From positions 1-42,146 of the forward strand of contig JACZSY010000006.1 in the NCBI GenBank assembly GCA_022573975.1: 42,146 nt of DNA. The letters run 5' to 3'. Each line of letters starts with the position of its first letter. Position 1 is the first letter of the stretch. Both the position numbers and the translations under genes were made by a program. The notes under the pieces were generated by a model. That model saw only the letters and a list, made by a program, of their open reading frames with translations. It had not been told where the DNA came from and ran no database searches. Shown one piece after another: positions 18,323 through 28,074 of this stretch. The stretch comes from SAR324 cluster bacterium. GTDB lineage: Bacteria; SAR324; JACQKK01.

Positions 18323-19644
18323 GCCGCTCCCTTGCGCTTTTGCTCGATCATCTGGAAGTAGGACTCCATCCGGGTCTTGATATTGGCGCCGGAGAAATAG
18401 CGGGGGTCCACCAGATCGGATTCCACGAATCCACCGGCGATGCCGGTGCGCTGCTCCACTTCGCGCAGGATCAGCAACTGCCCGGCGGAAAACGAGTTGC
18501 AGCTTTTGATGGAGTTGATAAGGAACCCGTCGGCCTGGTACTCCCGCACGTACTTGGAGAGCAGGGCCACCCGGCTGGGCAGGTTGAGGTTGGTGTAACA
18601 ACCGAAGCAATAGTCCGCCAGGGACTCCAGGGGATGTTCCGGGTCGTGCCGGAAGCCCTGGTCATACAACCCGCCCACCTTGGCATAGCTGCTGGCCACC
18701 ACCACGGCGCCCTCGTCATAGAACATTTTCCAGAAATCCCGGAAGCTGGTCCAGTTGGGCGGACCCTCCACCACCAGCCGGTAACGCTCGGGCCCCATCT
18801 CCCCTTCCGGGGTGACCGGTCCCTGCCCCGCGGCCAGGCGCGCCTCCACTTCCTTGCGCAACTCCCGGTAGTACTCGACCGCGGCCTCCGTGCCGCGGAA
18901 AGCGCTGAAGATGGGGCCGATGTAATACACGGCGCCAAAGTAGGCGTCGATGGGAGAGGGCACGTTTTTGGCGGATTCCAGCACCGCCACCAGGTCGTCC
19001 TCGGCCTGCCGGGAGCGGGCCAGCATCTCGCGCAGCTTGTCGATATCGAACTTCCGCCCGGAGACTTTCTCCAGCTTGGGGATCACCTCTTCCTTGATTT
19101 GCCTGACCATGTAGGCGCGCATGGAATCGGTGACGATCCCGTCACCCTGGTAAGGAGTGTGGAGCATGGCCACCGGGGCGTTGTATTCCTCCCGCAGCAG
19201 TTCGAACCACTTGAGGAAAGTGAAGCAGCCCGTGTAGGAAAGCAGCAGCAGGTGCGGATCGGGAATCCTCGTTCCCGACGGCCCGATGTTGCCCGAGCGG
19301 GCCATGCCGATGTCCGCCTTGACGTAGGCGCACACGTCTTCCGAATGCCCAAGTTTTTCGGCCTCCAGCACCATCTTGCCGGTGCGCTTGCGCATGGCGT
19401 TCTGGAGGGCGTTGATTTCGGGATGCACCGGGAGCAGGTTGTCGAAGCTGCCGATCAGCTCGTTCAGGTTGCCCGGCACGAACGTATACACCACCTTGCA
19501 GCCGGTTTCCGCGGATGCCGCCAGGGCCTTGTAGTGGGAGGCGATCATCTCTTTTTGCAGCACCATGCTCCGTTCCTTTTGCACTTCATTTCCCGGGAGG
19601 GGCTGATCCGCCTCTGGTTTGATTCTTGTGACTTGAGCGCTCAT
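18319..19644 (-). CDS. bcrB: class I benzoyl-CoA reductase subunit B (HgdB family)
   Basis: HgdB-type 2-hydroxyacyl-CoA dehydratase/BCR fold; ATGA overlaps with bcrC and bcrA. Confidence 0.9.
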   Translation of the reverse strand: MSAQVTRIKPEADQPLPGNEVQKERSMVLQKEMIASHYKALAASAETGCKVVYTFVPGNLNELIGSFDNLLPVHPEINALQNAMRKRTGKMVLEAEKLGHSEDVCAYVKADIGMARSGNIGPSGTRIPDPHLLLLSYTGCFTFLKWFELLREEYNAPVAMLHTPYQGDGIVTDSMRAYMVRQIKEEVIPKLEKVSGRKFDIDKLREMLARSRQAEDDLVAVLESAKNVPSPIDAYFGAVYYIGPIFSAFRGTEAAVEYYRELRKEVEARLAAGQGPVTPEGEMGPERYRLVVEGPPNWTSFRDFWKMFYDEGAVVVASSYAKVGGLYDQGFRHDPEHPLESLADYCFGCYTNLNLPSRVALLSKYVREYQADGFLINSIKSCNSFSAGQLLILREVEQRTGIAGGFVESDLVDPRYFSGANIKTRMESYFQMIEQKRKGAA

Positions 19645-20810
19645 TCGTTTCCCCAGAGCTTGATGGAGTCCGAAAAGGTTCCGGTCTGTTCCTTGATCAC
19701 CTGGAACTGGCCGGTGTTCTCAGCGTATTTGAATTCGGTATAGGGGATGCCCTCCCTTTCCACCGCCGCGCTCACCATGGGCTGGTCCAGCAGCGCCGGA
19801 TCGCAGAAGCTGGCCGCGCTGAAGATCACCCCTTCGCCCCGCCGCCTCCTGCATTGGCGCACCAGGGCCTCGCCTTTTTCCTTTTCCGCGATGTAGACAA
19901 AAGGGGTTTCCATGGCGTGATCGAGGAAGGTCTGGGCGATGTTGGCCACGGGGTCTCCTTCCTCGGGGATGGGGGCGGTGAGGAAACGCGACCCCAGCAC
20001 GAAATCGTCATCCACGATGTAGCAGCCGGACCGCTCGATGGTGTGAATCAGGCCCAGCGGCGGCTGCTCGCAAAAAGCGCCGGTGAGCACGATGCGGCTG
20101 TTGTCCAATGCCTGGCGCTCCTCGCCCTCGATGGCCTCGCGATAGGCTTCCAGCATGGCGTTGTGTTCCTCCACGGGCAGCAGGTTTCCCGCCCGCAGCA
20201 GCAGGTACAACTCCACCGTGCGCACCTGCCAGGGCTTTTCGGCCCGCAGGTCATAGAGTTCCAGCACCAGTTCCCGGTTGCGGTTATAAAGCCGGATCGA
20301 CTCGCGCAGGGCGTCGTCGGTGATCCGATGGCCGCTCAGGCGCTCCATGTCGGCGGCCAGGGTGCGCAATTCGGCGATGTAGTATTCCCCCGCCAAGCCG
20401 GGGGTGAAGTTCTGGGGGAGATCCAGGTACTTGGAGTATTTGTCCGGGAACATCATCTTCCACATTCCCGACAGGTTGCGGATCACGTCGCAGATGGAGG
20501 GGAAGATCACGCCGTCCAGCGCATCCAGGCTTCCGTTGACAGCCATTTCGATGGTGCTGCGGGGGATATGGCAGATGTAGGATTGAAAGTAGGCGTCGCC
20601 ACGGATAATCTCGATGTCGGCCCCCATCAACCCCACGGGAAGAATGCCGGCGGCGTGAAGTATCTCCCGCGGGATATACACCGGCATGAATCCGATGGCC
20701 TTGCGGCCAGGCGCTTCGGCTTTCCAGGCCCTCACCGTGGCGAGATTCAAGTCCTCATACAGCGCCTGGCAGCGCTGTTGAATTTTTTCCAATGCCTTGT
20801 TTTTCTTCAT
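19641..20810 (-). CDS. bcrC: class I benzoyl-CoA reductase subunit C (HgdB family)
   Basis: HgdB-type; GFMPVYIPREILHAAGILPVGLMG...FPSICDVIRNLSGMW; start at MKKNKALEK. Confidence 0.9.
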   Translation of the reverse strand: MKKNKALEKIQQRCQALYEDLNLATVRAWKAEAPGRKAIGFMPVYIPREILHAAGILPVGLMGADIEIIRGDAYFQSYICHIPRSTIEMAVNGSLDALDGVIFPSICDVIRNLSGMWKMMFPDKYSKYLDLPQNFTPGLAGEYYIAELRTLAADMERLSGHRITDDALRESIRLYNRNRELVLELYDLRAEKPWQVRTVELYLLLRAGNLLPVEEHNAMLEAYREAIEGEERQALDNSRIVLTGAFCEQPPLGLIHTIERSGCYIVDDDFVLGSRFLTAPIPEEGDPVANIAQTFLDHAMETPFVYIAEKEKGEALVRQCRRRRGEGVIFSAASFCDPALLDQPMVSAAVEREGIPYTEFKYAENTGQFQVIKEQTGTFSDSIKLWGNE

Positions 20811-20864
20811 CTCCCCTCGTCCGGTTCCGCCCCCCAAAAAAACTGTCAAGACAGGGGCGATTGG

Positions 20865-20912
20865 TTTTTCAGGCCATGGGTTGTCGAGGCCATGGATTTT
20901 TCAGGCCATGGC
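20865..20912. repeat. 16-bp tandem repeat x3 in the bcrC leader
   Basis: tttttcaggccatggg / ttgtcgaggccatgga / tttttcaggccatggc. Confidence 0.9.
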
Positions 20913-20930
20913 CTCCTTTCATGTTGAATG

Positions 20931-20972
20931 ATTTTAACCCCAACCTCCCCGGCCCCGCTTGATTTAGATCAA
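20931..20972 (-). promoter_or_regulatory. predicted FNR-dependent class II promoter of bcrCBA
   Basis: FNR box TTGATTTAGATCAA at 20959-20972. If centred at -41.5, the predicted -12 to -7 hexamer is TAAAAT (20936-20931). Confidence 0.75.
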
Positions 20973-21320
20973 AAATTAATTTGAGGAAGGTCAGGAATCC
21001 AAAACGATGCGGAGTTGGGAAGGGTTTTACGGGCAGGGTTTCCCTCCGCCACAGAAATTTAACCGGGATTTAATCCGGGATTTAATGGAGGTTGAACGGA
21101 GGAGCGAGGAAGTGTCGCGGGAGGGGTTGTGGGAAAGGGGATCTTGAAAGGGGCGGTCTGGAAAGGGTATCGGCGGGCGGTGTTCCCTGGCGGAACACCG
21201 ATTGGCGCCGGAGAGCCGCGCGGACGGCCCTGTGCAAAAGACCCCAACAGCGAAACCCTGGCCCGGCGGTGCCGCTGGAACCGGATCGGACCTCCGAGAT
21301 CACCCAATGGGATCGGGGTT

Positions 21321-22067
21321 TTAGGGGTTTTGGGGCGGTTCGATTTCGTCCAGCAGGGGATCCAGGTCGGGAATCACCACCGTTCTGCCGGAGAAAAAAG
21401 CCACTTCCTCCTTTTCCAGCATATTGATCACCCGGGCGATGGTTTCCGGGCGCGAGCCCAGCATGTCGGCGATGTCCTGCCGGGAAAGGGGCAGCCGCAT
21501 CTGCAAGGCGCCGTCGTCCCGCACCGTGGCGTAGCGGTCCTTCAGGGCGAGCAGCAAATGGGCAAAACGCACCCGGACGGAGTGGGAGGCGGACTGAAGA
21601 ATCGTTTCCTCGGCGGCATCCAGGTCACTGGACACCTTCCTCAGGAAACTCAGGCCCAAGCCGGGGTTGCGGTCCAGCAACTTGCGCACGGACTTCCTGT
21701 CCACGAAGCACAACTGCGCCGGTTCCAGGATTTCCGCGCTGGTGGTGTAGTCCTCATCGGCGAAGAAATCCCGATACCCGATGGTCTCCCCCGGATAGCA
21801 CAGGCGCACCAGGACGGTATTTCCGTGTTCATCGGCCTTGCGGATGGCCACCAGCCCGCTGGAAATGCAGAAAATTCCCGAGCAGGTATCGCCCTGGTTG
21901 TACACCAGTTGCCCGGTCCGGTAGGTCGAGTTGGACTTGCTGTCGTTGAGAGAGGACATGTCCTCGTCGTCCAGCACGCACCATTCCGACCGGGCGCGCC
22001 ACTGGCAGGCGAAGCAGTTTGGGGCCGGCCGGTTGCTTGGAATTCCGCTGTTTTTGCCTCTGGGCAT
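21321..22067 (-). CDS. Crp/Fnr-family transcriptional regulator, FNR/AadR-like
   Basis: NCFACQWRARSEWCVL N-terminal Cys motif, cNMP-like domain, helix-turn-helix LSRQDIADMLGSRPETIARVINMLE. Confidence 0.93.
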   Translation of the reverse strand: MPRGKNSGIPSNRPAPNCFACQWRARSEWCVLDDEDMSSLNDSKSNSTYRTGQLVYNQGDTCSGIFCISSGLVAIRKADEHGNTVLVRLCYPGETIGYRDFFADEDYTTSAEILEPAQLCFVDRKSVRKLLDRNPGLGLSFLRKVSSDLDAAEETILQSASHSVRVRFAHLLLALKDRYATVRDDGALQMRLPLSRQDIADMLGSRPETIARVINMLEKEEVAFFSGRTVVIPDLDPLLDEIEPPQNP

Positions 22068-22357
22068 GTGCGCTTTCCATTGGGTTCACTTTTGCCCCCC
22101 AACACCATGGGAACCATGATGTGTAACCCCAATAATGTGTATATCATAGACCGGCTTGGGTCTCTTGTCCTCCTCGGGGTTGACCCTGGCGGCCAAAGGG
22201 GCGGCGCCCCTTTGGCCGCCGGAGGGAAAATAATTTCAAGCCGGGCACGGCGATCTGTTGAAACCCACCCATTGCTTTTGATCGCGGGGCGGGGAAAAGA
22301 GAGGTTGCCCAAAGCATGGCTTGGTCAACCATCCATCCAATCAAAGAAGGAATCGCA

Positions 22358-23143
22358 ATGGACTATCAAGACATTCTGTACGAGGAAAAAGAGGGCGTGG
22401 CGCGCATCACCATCAACCGGCCTCAGGTTTATAACGCCTTTCGCCCCCAAACGGTGGACGAATTGATCGAAGCGTTCAAGGTCGCCGGATGGAACAAGGA
22501 AATCGGCGTGATCGTTTTTGGCGGCGCGGGGGACAAGGCCTTTTGCACCGGCGGCGATCAATCCGAACATGAAGGGCAATACAAGGGCGCGCGCGGCACC
22601 ACCGGCATGCCCATGGACGAACTCCACGCCATCATCCGCAACGTGCCCAAGCCGGTGATCGCCCGCGTGCAGGGCTACGCCATTGGTGGCGGAAACGTGC
22701 TGGCCACCATTTGCGATCTCACCATCGCCTCGGAAAACGCCATCTTCGGTCAGGTCGGCCCAAAAATGGGCTCCGTGGATCCCGGGTACGGAACGGCCTA
22801 CCTGTCCCGAGTGGTTGGCGAGAAAAAGGCGCGGGAAATCTGGTACCTCTGCCGCCGGTATTCCGCCGCGGAGGCCAAGGAAATGGGCCTTTGCAACGCG
22901 GTCGTGCCGCTGGAAAAACTCGACGAGGAAATCGATGCCTGGTGCGCCGAACTGGTGCTGCGCAGTCCCACCGCGATCGCCCTGGCGAAGCGGTCGTTCA
23001 ACGCCGATACGGATCATATCGCCGGAATCGCCCAACTCGGCTTCGAGGCGCTGCGATTGTATTATGACACCGAGGAGTCCAGGGAAGGCGTGAACGCCCT
23101 CTCGGAAAAGCGGGACCCCGATTTCCGGAAGTTTATGAAATAG
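22358..23143 (+). CDS. badI: 2-ketocyclohexanecarboxyl-CoA hydrolase (BadI-like)
   Basis: DHNA-CoA-synthase-like crotonase: AFCTGGDQSEHEG, RVQGYAIGGGNVLATICDLTIASE, GQVGPKMGSVDPGYGTAYLSRVVGEKKAREIWYLCRRYSA. Confidence 0.9.
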   Translation: MDYQDILYEEKEGVARITINRPQVYNAFRPQTVDELIEAFKVAGWNKEIGVIVFGGAGDKAFCTGGDQSEHEGQYKGARGTTGMPMDELHAIIRNVPKPVIARVQGYAIGGGNVLATICDLTIASENAIFGQVGPKMGSVDPGYGTAYLSRVVGEKKAREIWYLCRRYSAAEAKEMGLCNAVVPLEKLDEEIDAWCAELVLRSPTAIALAKRSFNADTDHIAGIAQLGFEALRLYYDTEESREGVNALSEKRDPDFRKFMK

Positions 23144-23275
23144 CGAAGCGGAAGCGGGAATCGAAGGGCGGGCGCCCCTGCCCGCCCGGCTTCCCAGGGA
23201 ATGGATGCGGCATGGGCGGGGCGCGGCAGGCCGCGCCCCGGTTGCGCACCGCCGGCGGGGGGAGGCTGCTCCTTG

Positions 23276-24112
23276 TCAGCGCCGTGTATCCCTGGTGAAC
23301 ACATAGTCCCGCTCCTTTGCCTTGGAGTGGCATTGGGCGCAGTAGCCCACCTTGCCGCCGTTGCCCTCGCCCACCAGCGAGAAGTCGGAACGGGTGTAGC
23401 CATAACGCCATTTTCCGCCGGAAGGATCGCTGTCCGATTTCTCCTTTTTCATGAAAAAGAGCAGGCCCACGTCCTCTTTTTTACCGGCGGAGTCGCGATC
23501 CCAGGACTCCTCCACGATCACCGTCCCCACCGGGTAATCGCGGAATCCCGTCTTTCTGTTGGCCAGCGACCGTTTTGCATTCCGGCGGAATATGCGCGCC
23601 GAGGATTTGGGAGAAACGTAGGAAACCACCAACCGGTTGCCATGATCCAGGCTCAACTTCAGTTGGTTCACTTTATCGAACGAGCGGTAATCCCGCCCCC
23701 AGCTTATTTTCCGCGCGGGGCCCCGTTTGCGCCGTCCAACCCCGCAGGGATTGCACGGGTTGCATGGATTGTCGGAATTTAACGCCGCCCGGTTTGGATT
23801 GCAGGGATTGCACGGGTTGTCCCGGTTCACCGCCGCCCGGTTTGGGTTGCAGGGATTGCACGGGTTGTTGCGCCCAGCCTTGGCCGCGCAGGGATTGCAG
23901 GGGTTGTTGCGCCCAGCCTTGGCCGCGCAGGGGTTGCAGGGGTTGTTGCGCCCAGCCTTGGCCGCGCAGGGGTTGCAGGGATTTTGGGCCTGTGCCGCCG
24001 GAAAGATGGAAAACAACGGCCTTGCCGCGAAATCCATGGCGGCGGCGGCTATCCATACTCCCGCGATGGATACGACTCCACCGAGAGCGAGGCGCCATTT
24101 CAACCGGGACAT
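23276..24112 (-). CDS. cytochrome P460-like exported protein with NPCNPC repeats
   Basis: Signal peptide, three 13-aa [13 protein letters not shown] repeats, two 16-aa [12 protein letters not shown] repeats, P460-like domain, CAQCH heme motif near the C-terminus; AGGAG RBS. Confidence 0.85.
   Translation of the reverse strand: MSRLKWRLALGGVVSIAGVWIAAAAMDFAARPLFSIFPAAQAQNPCNPCAAKAGRNNPCNPCAAKAGRNNPCNPCAAKAGRNNPCNPCNPNRAAVNRDNPCNPCNPNRAALNSDNPCNPCNPCGVGRRKRGPARKISWGRDYRSFDKVNQLKLSLDHGNRLVVSYVSPKSSARIFRRNAKRSLANRKTGFRDYPVGTVIVEESWDRDSAGKKEDVGLLFFMKKEKSDSDPSGGKWRYGYTRSDFSLVGEGNGGKVGYCAQCHSKAKERDYVFTRDTRR
23870..23986. repeat. 39-bp near-perfect tandem repeat x3 ([13 protein letters not shown])
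   Basis: gcgcccagccttggccgcgcaggg(a/g)ttgcagggg/attgtt units; longer 48-bp units adjacent at about 23770-23869. Confidence 0.9.
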
Positions 24113-24781
24113 ATGGGATCTCCTCATAATCGGGTGCGATACCTCCCCCGCGATTTTCCGGGGGTTTGCCACATGGGCATTGATGAATTCCAGCCCTGCT
24201 GTGCGCTTCCCGGAAAAAGGTGGCGGTCCCATCAAGAAAAAAGCGCTTATCCGGCCCTATTTGGATGGATGGGATGGTTGCCCCTCCCGCCCATTCCGTA
24301 ACAGGCTTCCCGGTGAGCCCACATTGGACTGGTTATGGTTATTGCAAAGCATTGGAATTATGGCGGTAAAAAACCCTACATATTTCACGATATGATAACA
24401 ATACCTTAAAATTCGGTGGAGAAAATTTTCTTTTTCGGATTTCTCATTAAATTTGTCCCCATCAAAGCCGAGTGGAAACAAACAATGAAAAAATAAATGG
24501 CCGGTTGGCGCCGCCAGGGCAATTTCCGGTTGCCTTTATCATAGTTATGCTGGACATTCCCCAAAAATAGCCGTTTCCACTGGTTGATCACCGCAAGCAC
24601 CCGGAGAACAAAGAACGAGGCCGTTTTCGGACGTAATTTTGGGGAAACTCCTGAAATTATGCTATTGCCCGGAGATTGAAGTCCATGCAAAAATAATCGA
24701 TCGTTTCACGGATGGTTTTAATGGCAATTATTTTTAATATGTCAGTGAAAAATAATTAATAAAACAGGAATCAGAGGGTTT

Positions 24782-27700
24782 ATGTTCAACGCCATACTCA
24801 GATTTTTCAGTTCCATCGCGATTCGGAATATTTTCACCTTCGTCGTGATTCTATTGCTGGTGGTCGGCCCGCTGGCCTATTTCTACCTCCAGGATACGGA
24901 AGGGTTGCAGACCGACCGTCTGTCGGCCAACGTGGCGGTGGCCTCCAAGTTCGGCGCCAGCCTGATCAACGCGTCCGAGGTGGCGCTGATCACCAATCCC
25001 AACTATCAGTACAGCCGCGAGCACAACACGCTGCTGGCGCTGCTGAAGAAAATCAAGACCGATTTCGAGGTGGACAACGCGGTGGTCTACCGCCGGCTGC
25101 CCAACAAGGAATTCGTCTATATCGCCATCGACAACGAGGCTTTCGGGATCAACGAGAATATGGCCGATAGCCTGCACAAAAGATTTCCGGAAACCAAGGC
25201 CGCCGCGATCGGTGCCTGGGAAACGGGACAACCGCAGGGCACGCGCCTCTTCAAGGCCGGCGATTCCCAGTTTTTCCAATCCAACCGTCCGATCCTGCTG
25301 GATGGCAAGGTGGTGGCGGTGCTGATGCTCAACGACGACGCCACCATCGTCGCCAGGGAAATAGAGCTGCGGCAGAGGTTGATCGCCGGGGGGGTCGCCA
25401 TCGCATTGCTGCTGGGGATCGTCGTATTTTTCCTGATTTCCTACATCACCTTGCGCCCACTGGGACGCCTGCGCCGAGGGGCGCAGGAGGTCTCGGCGGG
25501 CAACCTGGACTTCGATATCCCCGCCCAAAAAGGACGGAGCGAAATCGCCGAGCTCAACCAGAGCTTCCGGGGCATGGTGAGCGACCTGCGCAAAAGCCGG
25601 GAGGAAATCGAGGAATACAACCGCACGCTGGAGCAAAGGATCGATGAACGCACCCGGGAAATCCGCGGGCTGTTGGACAACATGGACGAGGGAATTTTCA
25701 CCATCCTGTCCAATGGTGAACTGATGCCGGGGTTTTCCAAGGCCACCGAGGAAATGCTGGGGGCCATTGGGGAGGGAGGGAACTTCTTCGATGCGGTTCA
25801 TCTGAGCGCCAAGGAGAAGAAAACCATCGAGGATACTTTTCAACTGCTGGCCAATCCAAACCTGATGGTGGATTGGGATGACATGGTGCAATTCGTCCCC
25901 TCGGAGTTCGAGACCGGGGACGGCCAGTGGCTCAAGGCGCGCTACCGGCCCATTTTCGATGCCGAGGGCAACCGGACCGAAGCGATCATGGTGGTGCTGC
26001 AGGACGTCACCACCGAAACGGCCTTGCAGGCGGACATTCAGAAGAGTCAGGCCGAGCAGGAGATGATCGTCAAGATTCTGCAAAACCGCGAAAATTTCGA
26101 GCTGTTCTACGTGGATGCGCTGGAGATGATGGAGGACGCCGGAAAGCTCCTCAACGCCATGGAATCCTATCACCGGGGCTCGGTGGATTCGCTCTTCCGC
26201 ACCATGCACACCATCAAAGGCACCGCGGCGTTGTTCGGATTGGCCAGGATGTCCGAAATGGCCCACGAAATAGAGGACACCCTGCGCGACCTGCGGGACA
26301 ACCGCGACGCGGCCTTTAGCGAGGAAGAGCGCCATGGTGTGCTGCTGGAAATCGACAAAATGAGGGAAAACATGGTGGGGGCGCGGCGGGAAATCATCGC
26401 GCTCACCGGAGAAGAGGATACCGGGCAGCGGAGCATTACCCTTTCCATCGGGAAAGTCGAGCAGATCGCCGAACAGGTGCTGGCGAAGGTGCCCGCTGGC
26501 CAAAAGGACGAAGTGTCCCAAATACTCGGACGCCTCAAGCATGTGGCGCTTTCCAGGTTGGCTAAAAAATACGTCACCCTGGTGTCCCAACTGGCCTCCA
26601 AGCTGGGGAAAAACGCCGAGTTCAAGCTGGACGGGAACAGCGGGGAAATCGAATTGGCCCCGGATTTTTTTGGCAGGCTGGACGCCTCCTTCCTCCACAT
26701 CATCAGAAACTCGATGGACCATGCCCTCGAGCATCCGGAAGAACGGATCGAAAGTGGAAAGCAACCCGTGGGGCAAATCACCCTTTCGGCCGAATTTGAA
26801 AACGGAGGCATCCGGTTCGCCATCTCGGACGACGGAAAGGGAATCGACACGGATCGGGTGCTGCAAATCGGCCTGGAGCGCGGCTTCGTCACCGAAGCGC
26901 AGGCATCGGATTTCACCAAGGACGAGATCATCAACCTGCTGTTCATACCCGGCTTCAGCTCCGCTCAAGAGGTGACCGAGCTCTCCGGACGGGGAGTGGG
27001 GTTGGACGTGGTCAAAACCGACGTGGCGCGGTTGGACGGAAAATTGGAAATCGAGTCCATTTTAGGGAAAGGGACGACCTTCCAATTACATTTCCCGGCC
27101 TCCAGCATGACCATGGAGCCAGCCGCGCCGCAGCAGATGTCGATCATCGAAAGCACCGAAGATGCCGGCTCCATCATCTCGTGGCTGGTGGAAAACAAGG
27201 CGCCGGTGCGGCTGGAAATCGAAACCAGCACACACCGGTTCTTTTCCGTGTTGAAAGAACATCCCGACGGGGTGGAGATTTCCTGCCCCATCCAGCACCG
27301 AAAATTGCTGAAACCCGGGGATATTCTCCGGGCGCGACTGCCGGACCTGGCCAACCGCGAGCTGCGCATGAAAATCGTCTCCGTGGAAGAACCGGGCGCC
27401 GCGGAAAACACCGGCGACGGAGAAGGGCCGGAACGCTTCAGCTTGATCGCGGGATATCGGGAGGCGGTGATCCTGGACGACAGGCGCGTCGACCACCGGG
27501 TCAATACCGCCCAATACAAGGATCTCTTCTTTCAGGCCGGCGATACCGGCGTCACCTACCGGGTCTTGGACTTGGGCCTGGGTGGCATGAAATTATACCT
27601 CCCCCCAGGGGAGAAAAAATTTCCCTTCGATGTCGGCGCGGAGCTTCCCACGGGAAAAATCCGCATGGGCAAGAACCTGGTGGTCAACCTGCGGACAACC

Positions 27701-27826
27701 GTTCCGCGTCATATCGCTCCCGGCTCCGTGGGCCTCCAGTTCGAGGTGGACCCCACCGGCAAATCGCTGAAGCTGTTGGAGGCCTTCCTCAATCATGTGC
27801 AAGAGGAGGATTTGATGCAGGCTTGA
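24782..27826 (+). CDS. membrane CheA-like histidine kinase: periplasmic sensor-HAMP-PAS-Hpt-HATPase-PilZ
   Basis: Two TM segments, HAMP, PAS-like region, Hpt H-box MHTIKGTAALFG, CheA N-box HIIRNSMDHALEHPEER, DDGKGID, GRGVGLDVV, C-terminal PilZN/PilZ-like region (DDRRVDHR...LDLGLGGMKL). Confidence 0.88.
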   Translation: MFNAILRFFSSIAIRNIFTFVVILLLVVGPLAYFYLQDTEGLQTDRLSANVAVASKFGASLINASEVALITNPNYQYSREHNTLLALLKKIKTDFEVDNAVVYRRLPNKEFVYIAIDNEAFGINENMADSLHKRFPETKAAAIGAWETGQPQGTRLFKAGDSQFFQSNRPILLDGKVVAVLMLNDDATIVAREIELRQRLIAGGVAIALLLGIVVFFLISYITLRPLGRLRRGAQEVSAGNLDFDIPAQKGRSEIAELNQSFRGMVSDLRKSREEIEEYNRTLEQRIDERTREIRGLLDNMDEGIFTILSNGELMPGFSKATEEMLGAIGEGGNFFDAVHLSAKEKKTIEDTFQLLANPNLMVDWDDMVQFVPSEFETGDGQWLKARYRPIFDAEGNRTEAIMVVLQDVTTETALQADIQKSQAEQEMIVKILQNRENFELFYVDALEMMEDAGKLLNAMESYHRGSVDSLFRTMHTIKGTAALFGLARMSEMAHEIEDTLRDLRDNRDAAFSEEERHGVLLEIDKMRENMVGARREIIALTGEEDTGQRSITLSIGKVEQIAEQVLAKVPAGQKDEVSQILGRLKHVALSRLAKKYVTLVSQLASKLGKNAEFKLDGNSGEIELAPDFFGRLDASFLHIIRNSMDHALEHPEERIESGKQPVGQITLSAEFENGGIRFAISDDGKGIDTDRVLQIGLERGFVTEAQASDFTKDEIINLLFIPGFSSAQEVTELSGRGVGLDVVKTDVARLDGKLEIESILGKGTTFQLHFPASSMTMEPAAPQQMSIIESTEDAGSIISWLVENKAPVRLEIETSTHRFFSVLKEHPDGVEISCPIQHRKLLKPGDILRARLPDLANRELRMKIVSVEEPGAAENTGDGEGPERFSLIAGYREAVILDDRRVDHRVNTAQYKDLFFQAGDTGVTYRVLDLGLGGMKLYLPPGEKKFPFDVGAELPTGKIRMGKNLVVNLRTTVPRHIAPGSVGLQFEVDPTGKSLKLLEAFLNHVQEEDLMQA

Positions 27827-28074
27827 CCCATTCCCTGCCTGCATCCAAGCGCTTCGGCCAACTTTTCCCGCAGCTTCCCCCAATGATTTTCCCTTCCGGG
27901 CCAGGCAGGAGAAGGGGACAGATCCATGCCGGCGTGGCGGAGCCCATCCTTGCCGCGGAGGCCGCCCGCGCCAAAAATTTGACCTTCCTCATGGACAATC
28001 GCCAGGGGAAGCCAGCATGATGGTGCTCGATCGACTCACCAGCATCCAAACAATTACGACAAGGGAGCTACACC

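Noticed and set aside
23748-23990. CRISPR-like array
   Set aside because: Repeats are in-frame coding repeats (NPCNPC) without unique spacers; same for 710-775 and 16537-16596.
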